A DNA stretch of 64,000 nt from Bin5 sp963662575 (GCA_963662575.1 OY759723.1:4588001-4652000); one strand, 5' to 3'. Positions 17,285 to 26,896 are shown, counted from the stretch's first letter. Program-made: numbers and translations. Notes: a model not told the origin generated them from the letters alone.

Positions 17285-18523
17285 ATGAAAATAGTCTTGA
17301 TCATCATTGTGATGCTCCCGCTATTTGCGGGTTGTGTCGTCGCGCCGGTACCGGCGGCGGACGAGGCGCCAGCCGCTGCGATGAATAGTGCTTCGTCCGG
17401 TACGCCGGCTCTCGAAGCCAATCTGACAAGCGGTTGTGTTGAGGGATATGATGCGGCGGTGGACTATTTCCCGGATAAGGTCAGTCCCGACTTTGCGGAG
17501 GGTTGGAGCGTGGCGTATCACAATCATTACAAGCTGCTGACGCTGCACAACCCATGGCGCGGGGCTGAGCAGACTTTTGAGTATCTGCTGGTGCAGTGCG
17601 GGACACCTGTCCCGGAGGGTTATGCTGACACTCCTACGATAGAGGTGCCTGTGGGGAGCGTCGCGGCACTCACTTCGACGGTGCTGCCCCATCTGCAGGA
17701 GCTTGGACTGCTGGATCGTTTAATTGCGGTGGATCGTTTCGACTATATCAATACGCCGGAAGTGCGGCAGTTGATCGATGCGGGCGAGTTGCGGGAGGCA
17801 GGGACGGGAACGGGGGTGAATACGGAGATCCTGATCGACGTGGATCCGGAGTTGATCATCACATTTGCCTACGGAAATGTGGATTATGACACGCATCCCA
17901 AGCTGATTGAGGCGGGGCTGCCGGTGGCGCTGACGGCTGGTTATATGGAGACGACGCCGCTGGGGCGCACGGAGTGGATGAAGGTAACGGGGCTCTTTTT
18001 CAACCAGGAGGAGGCGGCTGAGCGGGTATTCAGCGGCATAGCAACCCGCTACAACGAGATGGCGGGGCTGGCGGCGGGCGTTGAGGAGCGGCCTACGATA
18101 CTGGTAGGCATTGCGAGGGGTGACTCGTGGCGGGTGCCAGGGGGCAATAGTTACTTTGCCCGGTATATTGCCGATGCGGGCGGCAGCTATTTGTGGCGGG
18201 AAGACGAGTCGACAGGATCGGTTCCGCTGTCGATGGAGACGGTGTTTGAGGCTGCGGCTGAGGCCGACATCTGGTTGCCCAATACGGGCGCCTGGTTCAA
18301 CGCCGAGGACATTTTGGGGGCTGATGAGCGGTATGCGGCGCTGGCGGCGGTCGCGCATGGATTGGTATACAACAACAATGCCAGGTTGAATCAGTGGGGA
18401 GGCAATGACTATTGGGAGACCGGCGTCGCGAACCCTGATGTGGTGCTGGCGGACCTGATCAGGATTTTCCATCCGGAGCTGTTGCCGGAGCACGAACTGA
18501 ACTGGTTCCACCAGCTACAGTAA
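17285..18523 (+). CDS. Cobalamin/iron-type ABC transporter substrate-binding lipoprotein (BtuF-like)
   Basis: The signal peptide ends in the lipobox LFAGC, so the mature protein is tethered outside the cytoplasmic membrane. The rest is a TroA/BtuF-fold (Peripla_BP_2) binding protein: YADTPTIEVPVGSVAALTST, the LGLLDRLIAVDRFDYINTPEV region, LIDVDPELIITFAYGN, and C-terminal lobe motifs ADIWLPNTGAWF and VANPDVVLADLIRIFHPELL. Length (412 residues) is on the long side for the family. Its place inside a cobalamin operon under a B12 riboswitch suggests corrinoid or cobalt-complex capture. No permease or ATPase lies nearby, so it must work with transporter parts coded elsewhere. Iron-siderophore binding is the alternative. 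Confidence 0.85.
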   Translation: MKIVLIIIVMLPLFAGCVVAPVPAADEAPAAAMNSASSGTPALEANLTSGCVEGYDAAVDYFPDKVSPDFAEGWSVAYHNHYKLLTLHNPWRGAEQTFEYLLVQCGTPVPEGYADTPTIEVPVGSVAALTSTVLPHLQELGLLDRLIAVDRFDYINTPEVRQLIDAGELREAGTGTGVNTEILIDVDPELIITFAYGNVDYDTHPKLIEAGLPVALTAGYMETTPLGRTEWMKVTGLFFNQEEAAERVFSGIATRYNEMAGLAAGVEERPTILVGIARGDSWRVPGGNSYFARYIADAGGSYLWREDESTGSVPLSMETVFEAAAEADIWLPNTGAWFNAEDILGADERYAALAAVAHGLVYNNNARLNQWGGNDYWETGVANPDVVLADLIRIFHPELLPEHELNWFHQLQ

Positions 18524-18535
18524 AGAGACGGGAAT

Positions 18536-20020
18536 ATGGCAGGCGCGTTGATGATGCTGGGGACGCATTCGAATGCGGGCAAGAGCTTGCTGGCGACGGC
18601 ATTCTGCCGGATATTTGCACGCAGGGGAGTGCGGGTTGCGCCGTTCAAGGCGCAGAACATGAGCAACAATGCGGGCGTGACGCTGGATGGCGGCGAAATG
18701 GGACGCGCGCAGATTGTGCAGGCCGAGTCCGCGGGGATCTATCCCCACACGGATATGAACCCGGTTCTGCTCAAGCCGGAGGGGAACCGTCGGAGCCAGG
18801 TCGTGCTGAACGGTAAGGTTTCAGGACGGATCGAGGCTGGGAACTGGCAGGAGACGAAGGAAAGGCTGTGGAGGGAAGTCACTGCGGCCTATGACAGGCT
18901 CAAGGCTCGCTACGACGTGATCGTGCTGGAGGGGGCGGGCAGCCCGGCGGAGATCAATCTCAAGGCGGGTGATATCGTCAATCTCAGGATGGCGCGCTAT
19001 GCAGGGGCTGCCTGTTTGCTGATAGGCGACATTGACCGGGGGGGCGTGTTTGCGGCACTGGCGGGGACTATGCTGCTGTTGGAGCCGGAGGAGCGGCGGC
19101 AGGTGCGCGGCTTCCTGATAAACAGATTTCGCGGGGACCCAGCCCTGTTGGGGGACGGCCTGGAGATGCTGCGGGAAAGGGCGTTTGGAGTGCCGACGCT
19201 GGGCGTTATCCCTTACGTAGCGGACCTGCGAATCGCCGACGAAGATGCCGTGCCGCTGGAGCGCAGGCGGGGGGCAGGCGGCGGTCTGCGCGCGGGCCAG
19301 CTCGATGTTGCGGTCATACAGTTTCCACGTATCGCCAATTTTGATGAGTTTGACGCGCTGAGTGTCGAGCCGGGGGTCAGCCTGCGCTATGTGGAACGAG
19401 CGGAAGCGCTTGGTAGCCCGGCAGCGATAATTCTCCCCGGCACTAAGGCAACGCTTTCGGACTTAGCGTGGCTGCGTGGGCGCGGCCTGGCTGACGCGAT
19501 CGTGGGGGCATATCGCGGGGGCGCGCAGGTGGTCGGAATCTGCGGTGGGTATCAGGTAGCCGGTGAATGGCTGGCCGATCCGCTGGGCATGGAAGGGGAG
19601 GCAGGAGGACAGGCAGCTGGACTAGGATTGTTGCCGGTATCGACGCAGTTCCTGGCGCACAAGGTGACGCACCTGGCACGGATGCGGTTGGCGGACGGGG
19701 AGACGGTGCAGGGATATGAGATTCACACTGGAGAAACGCGGGCCCGGGAAGGCACGGCCCCGCTAGGGGAAATCATAGATAGGAACGGGGGGAAGGTCTC
19801 GATACCTGACGGCGCTACAGTGCAGGGCGGAAGGGCATGGGGAACCTATTTGCACGGCTTGTTTGAGAATGACGGTTTTCGACACGACTGGCTGCGCGGG
19901 TTAGGCTGGTCTGGCGAGGTTGTGGCAACGACGGCGTTGCGGAATCGTGAGTATGACCGTCTTGCTGATGCGGTCGAGGCGTCAGTCGACTGGGCAGAGG
20001 TGGAGGCGCTGATCTCGTGA
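18536..20020 (+). CDS. cobQ: Cobyric acid synthase (glutamine-hydrolysing)
   Basis: CobQ/CbiP amidates four side chains of adenosylcobyrinic a,c-diamide using glutamine and ATP. The N-terminal ATPase domain shows LGTHSNAGKSLLATAFCRIF, FKAQNMSNNAGVT, EIGRAQ-like EMGRAQIVQAE, NPVLLKPEG and VLEGAGSPAEINL. The C-terminal glutamine amidotransferase domain has Cys336 in GICGGYQ and His440 in GTYLHGLFEN. At 494 residues it matches the family. It starts 12 bases after the binding-protein stop, consistent with translation from the same mRNA, and is the last gene of the cobalamin operon. Confidence 0.95.
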   Translation: MAGALMMLGTHSNAGKSLLATAFCRIFARRGVRVAPFKAQNMSNNAGVTLDGGEMGRAQIVQAESAGIYPHTDMNPVLLKPEGNRRSQVVLNGKVSGRIEAGNWQETKERLWREVTAAYDRLKARYDVIVLEGAGSPAEINLKAGDIVNLRMARYAGAACLLIGDIDRGGVFAALAGTMLLLEPEERRQVRGFLINRFRGDPALLGDGLEMLRERAFGVPTLGVIPYVADLRIADEDAVPLERRRGAGGGLRAGQLDVAVIQFPRIANFDEFDALSVEPGVSLRYVERAEALGSPAAIILPGTKATLSDLAWLRGRGLADAIVGAYRGGAQVVGICGGYQVAGEWLADPLGMEGEAGGQAAGLGLLPVSTQFLAHKVTHLARMRLADGETVQGYEIHTGETRAREGTAPLGEIIDRNGGKVSIPDGATVQGGRAWGTYLHGLFENDGFRHDWLRGLGWSGEVVATTALRNREYDRLADAVEASVDWAEVEALIS

Positions 20021-20179
20021 GAATTGTCGGCGCCGAGGGGTTAAAGGTCAGGTCCTACTGCCGGCATTTTGGCGGGTCGGCAAGGCAAGGCGGCTGGGCA
20101 AAGTTTCAAACTACTGCGGCAGATCTTATCTTAGAGGCCAAGTGGTTCGAATGGGACAGAGGTCTCCTGCAGGCGCTAT

Positions 20180-20830
20180 TCAGATACGGCCTGCACACCA
20201 CTGGATGCCGCGCAGGATTGTTTTGCGAAAGCTTGGGTTGACATAGGTTTGATTGTCGTGGCCGGACTGGAAGCAGAAGACGCGAGAGTTTCGGAACTGC
20301 CGCGTCCAGCCGAGGACGCGCATGCTGTTGGGGTGTTCTGTGGTCAACAGTAGATGGCTGTCCTGGCCTGCGCTGGCCATGGAGTAGGTTTCGTCGACCA
20401 TCTGCCAAGGCTTGAGGTCTTTGGTGATTGGGTGGGCGGCGTCGGCGATTTCGACCGAGAGTTCCTGTTCATGGTCGTAGCCGAAACTGCGATCGGAAAT
20501 TCCGACTATTTCCGACCAGAAGGGCCACTGATCGTAGGCCAGAATAGCGTGGTGGAGGAGGAATATCCCCTGGCCATTTTGGCCTAACCGTTCAAGAACA
20601 GATCTGTTCCTGTCGTCAGGTACGTTGCGAGGCATGTTGTAAAAGAGTAGGACATCATAGGAGTCGCGAACGTTGCCGACGTCGGCCGCCCAGTTCTCCT
20701 CATACTGAATATAGCTGTCGACCTGCGGCATGTCGCGGAAGATTGCCTGAAAGCCGGGAACATCAAAGTTGTGGCCGCCGGTTATGACGGCGACGGAGAT
20801 GCTGTCAGTTTTTGAAGAGTTCGTACTCAT
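20180..20830 (-). CDS. ThuA-like domain protein
   Basis: The 216-residue product matches the ThuA family (glutamine-amidotransferase-like fold linked to sugar and trehalose use): VAVITGGHNFDVPGFQAIF, then YDVLLFYNMPR, GIFLLHHAILAYDQWPFWSEIVG, DAAHPITKDLKPW and the ending FRKTILRGIQWCAGR. A catalytic role is not established for the family. The ATG at 20830 has AAAGGA upstream; a GTG at 20851 would overlap the dehydrogenase stop. It shares an operon with the upstream MDR dehydrogenase, as ThuA genes often do with sugar oxidoreductases. Confidence 0.8.
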   Translation of the reverse strand: MSTNSSKTDSISVAVITGGHNFDVPGFQAIFRDMPQVDSYIQYEENWAADVGNVRDSYDVLLFYNMPRNVPDDRNRSVLERLGQNGQGIFLLHHAILAYDQWPFWSEIVGISDRSFGYDHEQELSVEIADAAHPITKDLKPWQMVDETYSMASAGQDSHLLLTTEHPNSMRVLGWTRQFRNSRVFCFQSGHDNQTYVNPSFRKTILRGIQWCAGRI

Positions 20831-20847
20831 CGCTTTGGTTTCCTTTA

Positions 20848-21804
20848 TCACCAGCTGAATACGGTTCCTAGAAGGTCATTGGGCCGATCGCGCAAGGTGT
20901 CGTAGATGCGTTTGGCCTGTTCGGCCGCGACTACGTCCTGCAGGAGCGATGACAGGTCGATCTGCCCGCGACCGTGCAGCCGGCAGAGGTTCTGCAGGTC
21001 ATCGATAGAAAAGTGGCTGTTCTGTTTGATGGTGATGAGACGGCGCTGGGCAAGGTTGAAGTGGTAGTTCACTCTGTCGCGGCCGGCGATCAGCAGGACG
21101 CGGCCACCGGCCCTGACCGCAAGGAGGAACTTATCCTCCATGCCGGGAACGCCGGCAAAGTCGAGGATGGCATCGAAACTCTGGTCGGCGACTTGCCGGG
21201 TCCAGCGGGGGCCATCGACGTTGAGAGCATGTTCGGCGGCGCCGATGCGGCGGGCTAACTGAAGCCTGCGGTCGTCAATGTCGCAGATGGTCACGCGGGC
21301 GCCGAACAGGGCCGCGACCTGGGCGGCGGTTTGCCCTATGTAACCGGCACCGACTATCAGCACGTTTTCGCCGATTTTCAACTCGGCATTGCGGCAGGTG
21401 TTGAGTGCCACGGCGGCCATTCCGTACAAGGCAGCCTCGCGCTGGTCGATCGAGTCGGGCAGTTTGATGAGCAGTTCATCTTCGGCGACGACGATGTATT
21501 CGAGATGGGCGCCGGTGCTTTTGCCGATGAATATCAGGTCGTCGATTTGCAGCCACTCTGTGTCCGGCCCGGCCTCGATGACGCGTCCGACGGTCTGATA
21601 GCCGGTTGGCATGGGCAGCAGATTGTCGCCGGGGGCGTAATTTCCGCGATGCAGTTGATTGCGCTCGGTGCCGTTGGTGATGCCAGAGTAGAGAGTCTTG
21701 ATTTTGACTTGATTGCGGCTTGGCGGTTCGGGGGCGGGCCAGTCGTTGACGAATACTTTTTCTCTGACCTGGTCTTCCCTGTTTCTGATGACTATTGCTC
21801 GCAC
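20848..21804 (-). CDS. Medium-chain dehydrogenase/reductase, BchC-like subgroup
   Basis: The 318-residue MDR-fold protein has a nucleotide-binding motif VLIVGAGYIGQTAAQVAA and an acidic end of the second strand (VTICDIDDRRL), which points to NAD(H). The N-terminal region has LYSGITNGTERNQLHRG instead of the zinc-ligand cluster GHE, so it resembles the non-zinc group related to bacteriochlorophyllide dehydrogenase-like enzymes. The substrate is unknown; sugar or polyol oxidation is plausible given the ThuA gene after it. The start was set at the GTG with AAAGGA nine bases upstream; another GTG lies at 21828. Confidence 0.8.
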   Translation of the reverse strand: MRAIVIRNREDQVREKVFVNDWPAPEPPSRNQVKIKTLYSGITNGTERNQLHRGNYAPGDNLLPMPTGYQTVGRVIEAGPDTEWLQIDDLIFIGKSTGAHLEYIVVAEDELLIKLPDSIDQREAALYGMAAVALNTCRNAELKIGENVLIVGAGYIGQTAAQVAALFGARVTICDIDDRRLQLARRIGAAEHALNVDGPRWTRQVADQSFDAILDFAGVPGMEDKFLLAVRAGGRVLLIAGRDRVNYHFNLAQRRLITIKQNSHFSIDDLQNLCRLHGRGQIDLSSLLQDVVAAEQAKRIYDTLRDRPNDLLGTVFSW

Positions 21805-22055
21805 GAGGCTGTCATTCCTTTGACACACTTGTTGTGGAGATGCGAATTCTGCGAGGGAGAGTTGGCGAAGTCCTTCGCTTCCCTCCTTGGAACTGGTTGG
21901 TATTTCTGAATCTTAGCGCCGGCCGACGTATACTTATTTTCAATCGACATTCGAGCCCAGCTGGGGAGCCAGACTTTCTTGTCCCACAGGGCTGCGTGGT
22001 CTATAAATGAATCGATATTCCATGCGCTCTGAAGCCTATTTTGAGCGAAGTCAGC

Positions 22056-22997
22056 ATGCCACATAACAGCGAACGGCGCAATGAGAACCAAGAGGAGCTG
22101 ATTTTGGCTACACGAAAGGATAGTTCCTGGAAGGACGATTTTGCCTCAGCAGTCGAGAAGAACAGTTTGGCGGAGGCAGTTGCCGTCCTGGATTCGCAGA
22201 AGACAGCACATGCCGGCACGCCGCGGCAGGCCATAAAGCTGCAGGCGGCCAAATTGATCAGTTCACATTACGGCGAGTCGACTCCGGCGTTGTACAACAC
22301 CGCCATTGTCTTTGCCCGTTCGGAAAGTGAGGGCGCGCAGGAGGTTGGGCTGGTGCTGCTAGGGCCGATATTCGCGCACAATCCAACGGAAGTGACGGAT
22401 ACTATTCTGAAGTTGGCGGACAGCGAGAATTGGGAGGTGCGGGAGTGGGCGGCCAGCGCGTTGCGAAGGGTTATCAGCGGTCACTTCGAAGCCATCTTGC
22501 CGACGGTTCAAGCATGGTCGGTGCATGCTTCGCCGAATATACGGCGTGCGGCGGCGGTTGGCTGCGGCTCTGCTGCGAGCAGTTGCACATCAGATGAATG
22601 CCGGCTGCTGTTGGAGGCGTTGACGCCGCTGCTGGAGGATGATGATCCCTATGTCCGCAAGAACCTGGGCGCGTTTGCGATCGGGGACAGCTTGTTGAAG
22701 GCGCAGCCGGCGCTGGTGGCCGAGTGGCTGGGGCGGGCGAGCAGTCATCCAAGGGCGCAGTGGAATGTGGCGATGGCACTGTCGAGTGCAGAGGCTGCCA
22801 AGCATTTCGACCTATTGCGTGCGCTATTGTGGAAAGTTGCTTCAGACGATCGGACGGTCGTGCGCAGGGCGGTTTACAGGGCCTTGTTAAATCTAGCGAA
22901 GCGCATCCCTGAAGAAATCGCAACTCTACTTGAAGCGTGGAATGAAGATGCGCAGCGATCCCATGTCTACGTCCAGGTCAAGCCCAAACTCAGGTGA
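22056..22997 (+). CDS. HEAT/DNA-alkylation-repeat (AlkD-like) protein
   Basis: The 313-residue all-helical protein has HEAT-type repeats resembling DNA alkylation repeat proteins (AlkC/AlkD superfamily): LADSENWEVREWAASALRRV, then WSVHASPNIRRAAAVGC, then LEDDDPYVRKNLGAFAIGD and VASDDRTVVRRAVYRALL. AlkD-type enzymes remove alkylated bases by sensing backbone distortion. I cannot confirm the residues needed for glycosylase activity, so a purely structural HEAT protein is possible. The first ATG was chosen; a TTG five codons upstream is also open, and neither has a strong ribosome site. It stands alone between a divergent dehydrogenase and a convergent SH3 protein. Confidence 0.7.
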   Translation: MPHNSERRNENQEELILATRKDSSWKDDFASAVEKNSLAEAVAVLDSQKTAHAGTPRQAIKLQAAKLISSHYGESTPALYNTAIVFARSESEGAQEVGLVLLGPIFAHNPTEVTDTILKLADSENWEVREWAASALRRVISGHFEAILPTVQAWSVHASPNIRRAAAVGCGSAASSCTSDECRLLLEALTPLLEDDDPYVRKNLGAFAIGDSLLKAQPALVAEWLGRASSHPRAQWNVAMALSSAEAAKHFDLLRALLWKVASDDRTVVRRAVYRALLNLAKRIPEEIATLLEAWNEDAQRSHVYVQVKPKLR

Positions 22998-23227
22998 AGG
23001 ATCGAAGACGAAGTCTTTGCTGCTGCGAAAGAGTGAGCCGCTCCGCAATGCTAAGGGGAGACCTGAACGGAGAAGGCATGCAAGTTGCAACTTTTGCGAC
23101 CAGTCTACAATTGAGGCAGATGCCGATACGAGTAGCTGGGATGCGGCTATTGAGGTTGCTTTGTGGTGATTGGTAGGCCAACCGAGCAGGCGGGCGACAG
23201 ACGGTTGGATTTGCATACCCAATAGAA

Positions 23228-23262
23228 GAGAGGCGGATGATAGATTCATCCGCCTCTCGTTT
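23228..23262 (+). terminator. Hairpin terminator between convergent genes
   Basis: GAGAGGCGGATGA and TCATCCGCCTCTC form a perfect 13-bp stem with the loop TAGAT, followed by GTTTT. It lies between the converging genes ending at 22997 and 23301 and could serve both strands; the T-run is on the plus strand. Confidence 0.75.
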
Positions 23263-23300
23263 TGCGCCTCATTTCAACAGCAGGTAATACTTGCGTTACC

Positions 23301-24245
23301 TCAGTTTTGCTTGAAAGTGATGTTATTGCAGCCTACGCTATTGCTGATAGTCATAGTCCACTTCGGCGAGAGAGGACTCAGATTCGAGAAGTCTCTCGAG
23401 TTATGACTTCCGTCGGTGTTCACGCCGGCAGGACAGTTCACTACCCAAATCTCGACAAAGGTGCCTGAAGAGGCCGGGCCACCGAAGGGCGAGAAGCCCC
23501 ATTTTCCGGTAGGTTTGCCGCAACCGGTACACTTGGTGTTGCGCGGTCCGTTGAAGGCTACATGTACACAGACATTGTTCAACACATTGTTGTTCCTGTC
23601 CCGGACAAGCCCCTCAAAGAATGTCTGCTGATCGTTGCCGGGGCAGCTGCCGCTGTCGATGAGGGAGTAAGGGAACGCCGGCGGCGGCGGGATGGGTGTC
23701 GCGGCCGGGGGCGGTGGGACCGGGGTCGCTGCGGGCGTTGGAATGTTGGCAGCGACTTGTACGAACTGGCCTCTGGTAGCAGTTACCAGCGGGCTGTAGA
23801 CCCACGCATACTGACCGTCAAAAATGATCTGCCACCAGCTACTGGCTGGGTTTTTGCCTGAGATAACGTATTGGTCACCAGGCGACGCTTGTCCAACAAC
23901 GGGATAGTTGGTGCCCGGGCCGGCGCGAACGTTCATGGTCCTGGATATTGAGACCGTTGGCGAGGTGGAGGTCGCGGTCGGGGTGGGCGTCGTAGTCGCG
24001 GTTGGTGTGGGCGGTGGCGTAGGCGTGTGGGTTAGCGTTGGTGTGGGCGTATCGGTCGCTTCCAATGCGGTCAGCCTTACTTCGAAGGCGTTCATTCGAT
24101 CTGACAGTGACGTCACCAGTTCAACCATTGCCTCTACTTTTTCGGCCAGGCTTTCGAGCGTCAAGGCTGCGTCCTGAGCGTAGAGGGGAGCTCCTAGACC
24201 AGCGAGAAATACAACGATGAGCAGAATGAGAAGTGATTTCTTCAT
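23301..24245 (-). CDS. Secreted SH3-domain protein with Thr-Pro linker
   Basis: The 314-residue protein has a Sec signal peptide (MKKSLLILLIVVFLAG...LYAQ), a short coiled-coil-like region (LESLAEKVEAMVELVTSLSD) and a Thr/Pro-rich linker. A bacterial SH3 domain follows (MNVRAGPGTNYPVVGQASPG, then ASSWWQIIFDGQYAWVYSPL). After a second Pro/Ala linker comes a C-terminal domain with several cysteines (CPGN, CVHVAF, CTGCGKPTGKWGFSPFGG) that resembles a carboxypeptidase-regulatory-like beta-sandwich. SH3b domains commonly bind peptidoglycan, so a wall-associated role is likely. Thr-Pro linkers are shared with the surface proteins at 67-2845. Confidence 0.8.
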   Translation of the reverse strand: MKKSLLILLIVVFLAGLGAPLYAQDAALTLESLAEKVEAMVELVTSLSDRMNAFEVRLTALEATDTPTPTLTHTPTPPPTPTATTTPTPTATSTSPTVSISRTMNVRAGPGTNYPVVGQASPGDQYVISGKNPASSWWQIIFDGQYAWVYSPLVTATRGQFVQVAANIPTPAATPVPPPPAATPIPPPPAFPYSLIDSGSCPGNDQQTFFEGLVRDRNNNVLNNVCVHVAFNGPRNTKCTGCGKPTGKWGFSPFGGPASSGTFVEIWVVNCPAGVNTDGSHNSRDFSNLSPLSPKWTMTISNSVGCNNITFKQN

Positions 24246-24650
24246 TTTTTTTCCTTAGTTCTCTTTCACGTCTCAGAATGAAGGTGATCAGGAGTGTATT
24301 GCCGCGCGGCTGTCGGAGATTTGGCAGGATTTCGCGCGTGCTTCAACGTTTGGAGAAGGTAGCCTCGGCGGGTTGCATCACGGGCCTTTGGCGGGCCTTG
24401 GGGGAGATGGGGAAGAGACTCCTCTTGATGGCGCATTTATCTGAGTCAACTATATTGCTTGCATAACCGATTGTCAATTCGATTTTGGGTGGAGGTGGGT
24501 GCAGAGTTGGGGGCGTAGGTTGGTTGTATCCATTTCGGACAGCGGTTGGTCTTTGGTAGTAGTTTTGCTGGCGGTTGCCTTTTTTGGCTGGCTTGGGATT
24601 GGCGTGGACGGAATGCGGGCTGTTGGCGAAGGGCCGCGAGGGGCCATGAT

Positions 24651-24890
24651 GAACGGCAACGGCAACACCCTTTTGTCCACGAAGGGCCGCGAAGGGCCAC
24701 GAAGGACCACGAAGAACGGCAACGGCAACACCTTTTTCCACGAAGGGCCGCGAAGGGCCACGAAGGACCACGAAGAACGGCAACTGCAACACCCTTTTGT
24801 CCACGAAGGGCCGCGAAGGGCCACGAAGGACCACGAAGAACGGCAACTGCAACACCTTTTTTCCACGAAGGGCCGCGAAGAAAACCTTTA
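24651..24890. repeat. Tandem array of about four 62-bp units
   Basis: Units start near 24651, 24714, 24775 and 24838 (periods 63, 61, 63). Each contains GAACGGCAAC, a run of C then T, and two or three copies of CCACGAAGG or GGCCGCGAAG. The last unit is incomplete. The array sits in a 956-base gap (24246-25201) with no recognisable gene. Overlapping open frames on both strands come from the repeat having no stop codons. Similar CGAAGGGCC(A/G)CGAAGAACACC words occur at 29486-29665 and in the 240-bp repeats. Confidence 0.8.
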
Positions 24891-25201
24891 ACCCTTTGAT
24901 CCACGTAGGGATACAGAGGGCCGCTAAGAATACCTGCTTGATCTGTTGGGGAGTTGCATTATATGTCGGGACTGGTATTGCTGTTCGGGATGTGAGGGGG
25001 GGTTGAAGGTGACTTAACGAGGCCGATCTTTGCTGCTATGATGGAGCGCGGCGGTTGCGGGGTTGCACCAGCTGGATCGCGATAGGACAGGGTCGACGGG
25101 TTGCCAGGGGAAGACGAAGGAAGTTTAAGGCGTGACCAGACTCATACGTACCCGTTAGTTCGCCGAAAAGGACCGTCCCACGTGGATACGGGGTATAGCG
25201 A

Positions 25202-26839
25202 ATGTACGACTATATCATAGTAGGCGCGGGGTCGGCTGGGGCAGTGCTGGCAGCCCGTCTTTCTGAGGATCCGTCGGTTTCGGTGTTGCTGCTGGAGGCG
25301 GGGCCCGACTACCGGTCGGAAGAGGCGCCGGTAGCTATGCAGAGCCACAATCACGGTGAGATTCTGTTGTCGGAGGAGTTTAGGGCGGTTTACCAGTGGC
25401 CAGGCTTGTCCGCGCGGCGAACAGAGAGGCAGGAGCAGGCGGAGTTTGTGCGGGGGCGCGGGGTGGGCGGCAGCTCGGCGATCAACGGGTTGATTGGATT
25501 GCGGGGTGAGGCGGACGATTTCGACCGTTGGGCGGCGCAGGGCTGCGCCGGATGGTCGAGCGAGGAAGTTTTGTCATCGTTTATGCGGTTGGAGGACGAT
25601 TTCAATTTCGGCGACGCGGCTTACCACGGCCGCGGCGGTCCGATTCCGCTTTGCCGCGTGCCGGTTGAGGAGTGGGGCGCGGTGGACCTGGCGTTGCGGG
25701 ACGCGGGGGTGGATCTGGGATACGGTTGGGCTGAGGATTGCCACGCGCCTGGAAGTACCGGCGTTTCGCCGGTTGCACTGACAATGCGTGACGACAAACG
25801 GGTCTCGACGAATGACGCATACCTGGAGCCGGCGCGGGCGCGGTCCAATCTTGAGATTGTCGGGGGTGCGCTAGTCGACCGAATTGAATTTGACCATAGT
25901 TCGTCAGTTGGGGCAGAGGTGGGGAGGCCGCGGGCGGTTGGCGTGCGGGTTGGAGGGCTCAAGGATAGTGTAGAGGGGAATCCTGGGGTGGACGGCTGGA
26001 CGACACTGTTGGGCAGAGAGATTCTGCTGTGCGCGGGCGCGGTTCATTCCCCGGCTATTTTGATGCGGTCGGGTATTGGCGCGGCTTTGGCACTGAATGA
26101 GGTTGGGGTGACGCCCTTGGTTGACCTGCCGGGTGTTGGTCAGAATCTGCAGGATCATCCGACGGTGGGGCTGCATCTCAAGTTGCGTGCCAGGGCACGG
26201 GCTGGGGATGCTCATGCGCGGCGTACCAACTGCTGCATTCGCTACAGTTCGGGGCTTGGGGGGGCGGGCTGCAACGACATGTTGATGGCGAGTTGTAATG
26301 TCTTTGGCATTGAAGGGGAGGAGCTGAAGCGAGGCGTGATCGTTGTTTCGGTCTTTCAGGCGTTTTCGCAGGGCCGGCTGCGGCTTGCCTCCGCCGATTC
26401 GCAGGTGAATCCGATCATTGAAGAGGAGATGTTGTCGGACGGGCGAGACTTGGAGCGGATGCGGGACGGTGTGCGGCGATTATTTGCGCTGGCAGGTCAT
26501 GCCGCCTTTGACGAGATTGCGGAGGAGATGTGGGTAGGCGACATTTTTGGCGGAGGTATGCGAGGGATCGAAAGTTTTGGCAGTGACGAGGCTTTGGATC
26601 GGTGGCTGTTGGAGGAGTGTGTTGACTGTTTTCACATTGTGGGTACCTGTCGGATGGGGGCTGTCAGTGACCGCCGCACGGTGGTCGACCCGGACTGCCG
26701 CGTGGTTGGCGTTGACGGGCTACGGGTTATTGATGCTTCGATCATGCCGGAGGTACCGCGGGCGAACACGCATTTGACGACGGTGATGATTGCGGAGCAT
26801 ATGTCGGAGAGGATGGGAACTGCAGGGGATAGGGGATAG
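25202..26839 (+). CDS. GMC-family FAD oxidoreductase (choline dehydrogenase-like)
   Basis: The 545-residue protein matches the glucose-methanol-choline oxidoreductase family. It has the FAD-binding YIIVGAGSAGAVLAARLSED with VSVLLLEAGP, the GMC signature region RGRGVGGSSAINGLIGLRG, the AGAVHSPAILMRSGIG segment, and the C-terminal CFHIVGTCRMG...VDGLRVIDASIMPEVPRANT with the expected catalytic His in the H-V/I-x-G region. Typical length is 530-560. It oxidises an alcohol group; the substrate (choline, polyol or sugar alcohol) is not evident. No betaine aldehyde dehydrogenase is adjacent. Confidence 0.88.
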   Translation: MYDYIIVGAGSAGAVLAARLSEDPSVSVLLLEAGPDYRSEEAPVAMQSHNHGEILLSEEFRAVYQWPGLSARRTERQEQAEFVRGRGVGGSSAINGLIGLRGEADDFDRWAAQGCAGWSSEEVLSSFMRLEDDFNFGDAAYHGRGGPIPLCRVPVEEWGAVDLALRDAGVDLGYGWAEDCHAPGSTGVSPVALTMRDDKRVSTNDAYLEPARARSNLEIVGGALVDRIEFDHSSSVGAEVGRPRAVGVRVGGLKDSVEGNPGVDGWTTLLGREILLCAGAVHSPAILMRSGIGAALALNEVGVTPLVDLPGVGQNLQDHPTVGLHLKLRARARAGDAHARRTNCCIRYSSGLGGAGCNDMLMASCNVFGIEGEELKRGVIVVSVFQAFSQGRLRLASADSQVNPIIEEEMLSDGRDLERMRDGVRRLFALAGHAAFDEIAEEMWVGDIFGGGMRGIESFGSDEALDRWLLEECVDCFHIVGTCRMGAVSDRRTVVDPDCRVVGVDGLRVIDASIMPEVPRANTHLTTVMIAEHMSERMGTAGDRG

Positions 26840-26896
26840 TTTCCGCTGAGCCGGACCTACAGACAGCCGATCGCAACTTAAGAGGCTGAGTGTCGC

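Noticed and set aside
20017..20241. Short frame starting at a GTG overlapping the cobQ stop
   Set aside because: The coupling looks attractive, but the product has no recognisable motif and its end overlaps the ThuA gene on the other strand.
24651..24890. Possible CRISPR array
   Set aside because: Units are contiguous with no unique spacers, the period is about 62 bases of nearly constant sequence, and there are no cas genes.
24343..24904. Several overlapping open frames on both strands
   Set aside because: They arise from the stop-free 62-bp tandem repeat and have repetitive, low-complexity products.
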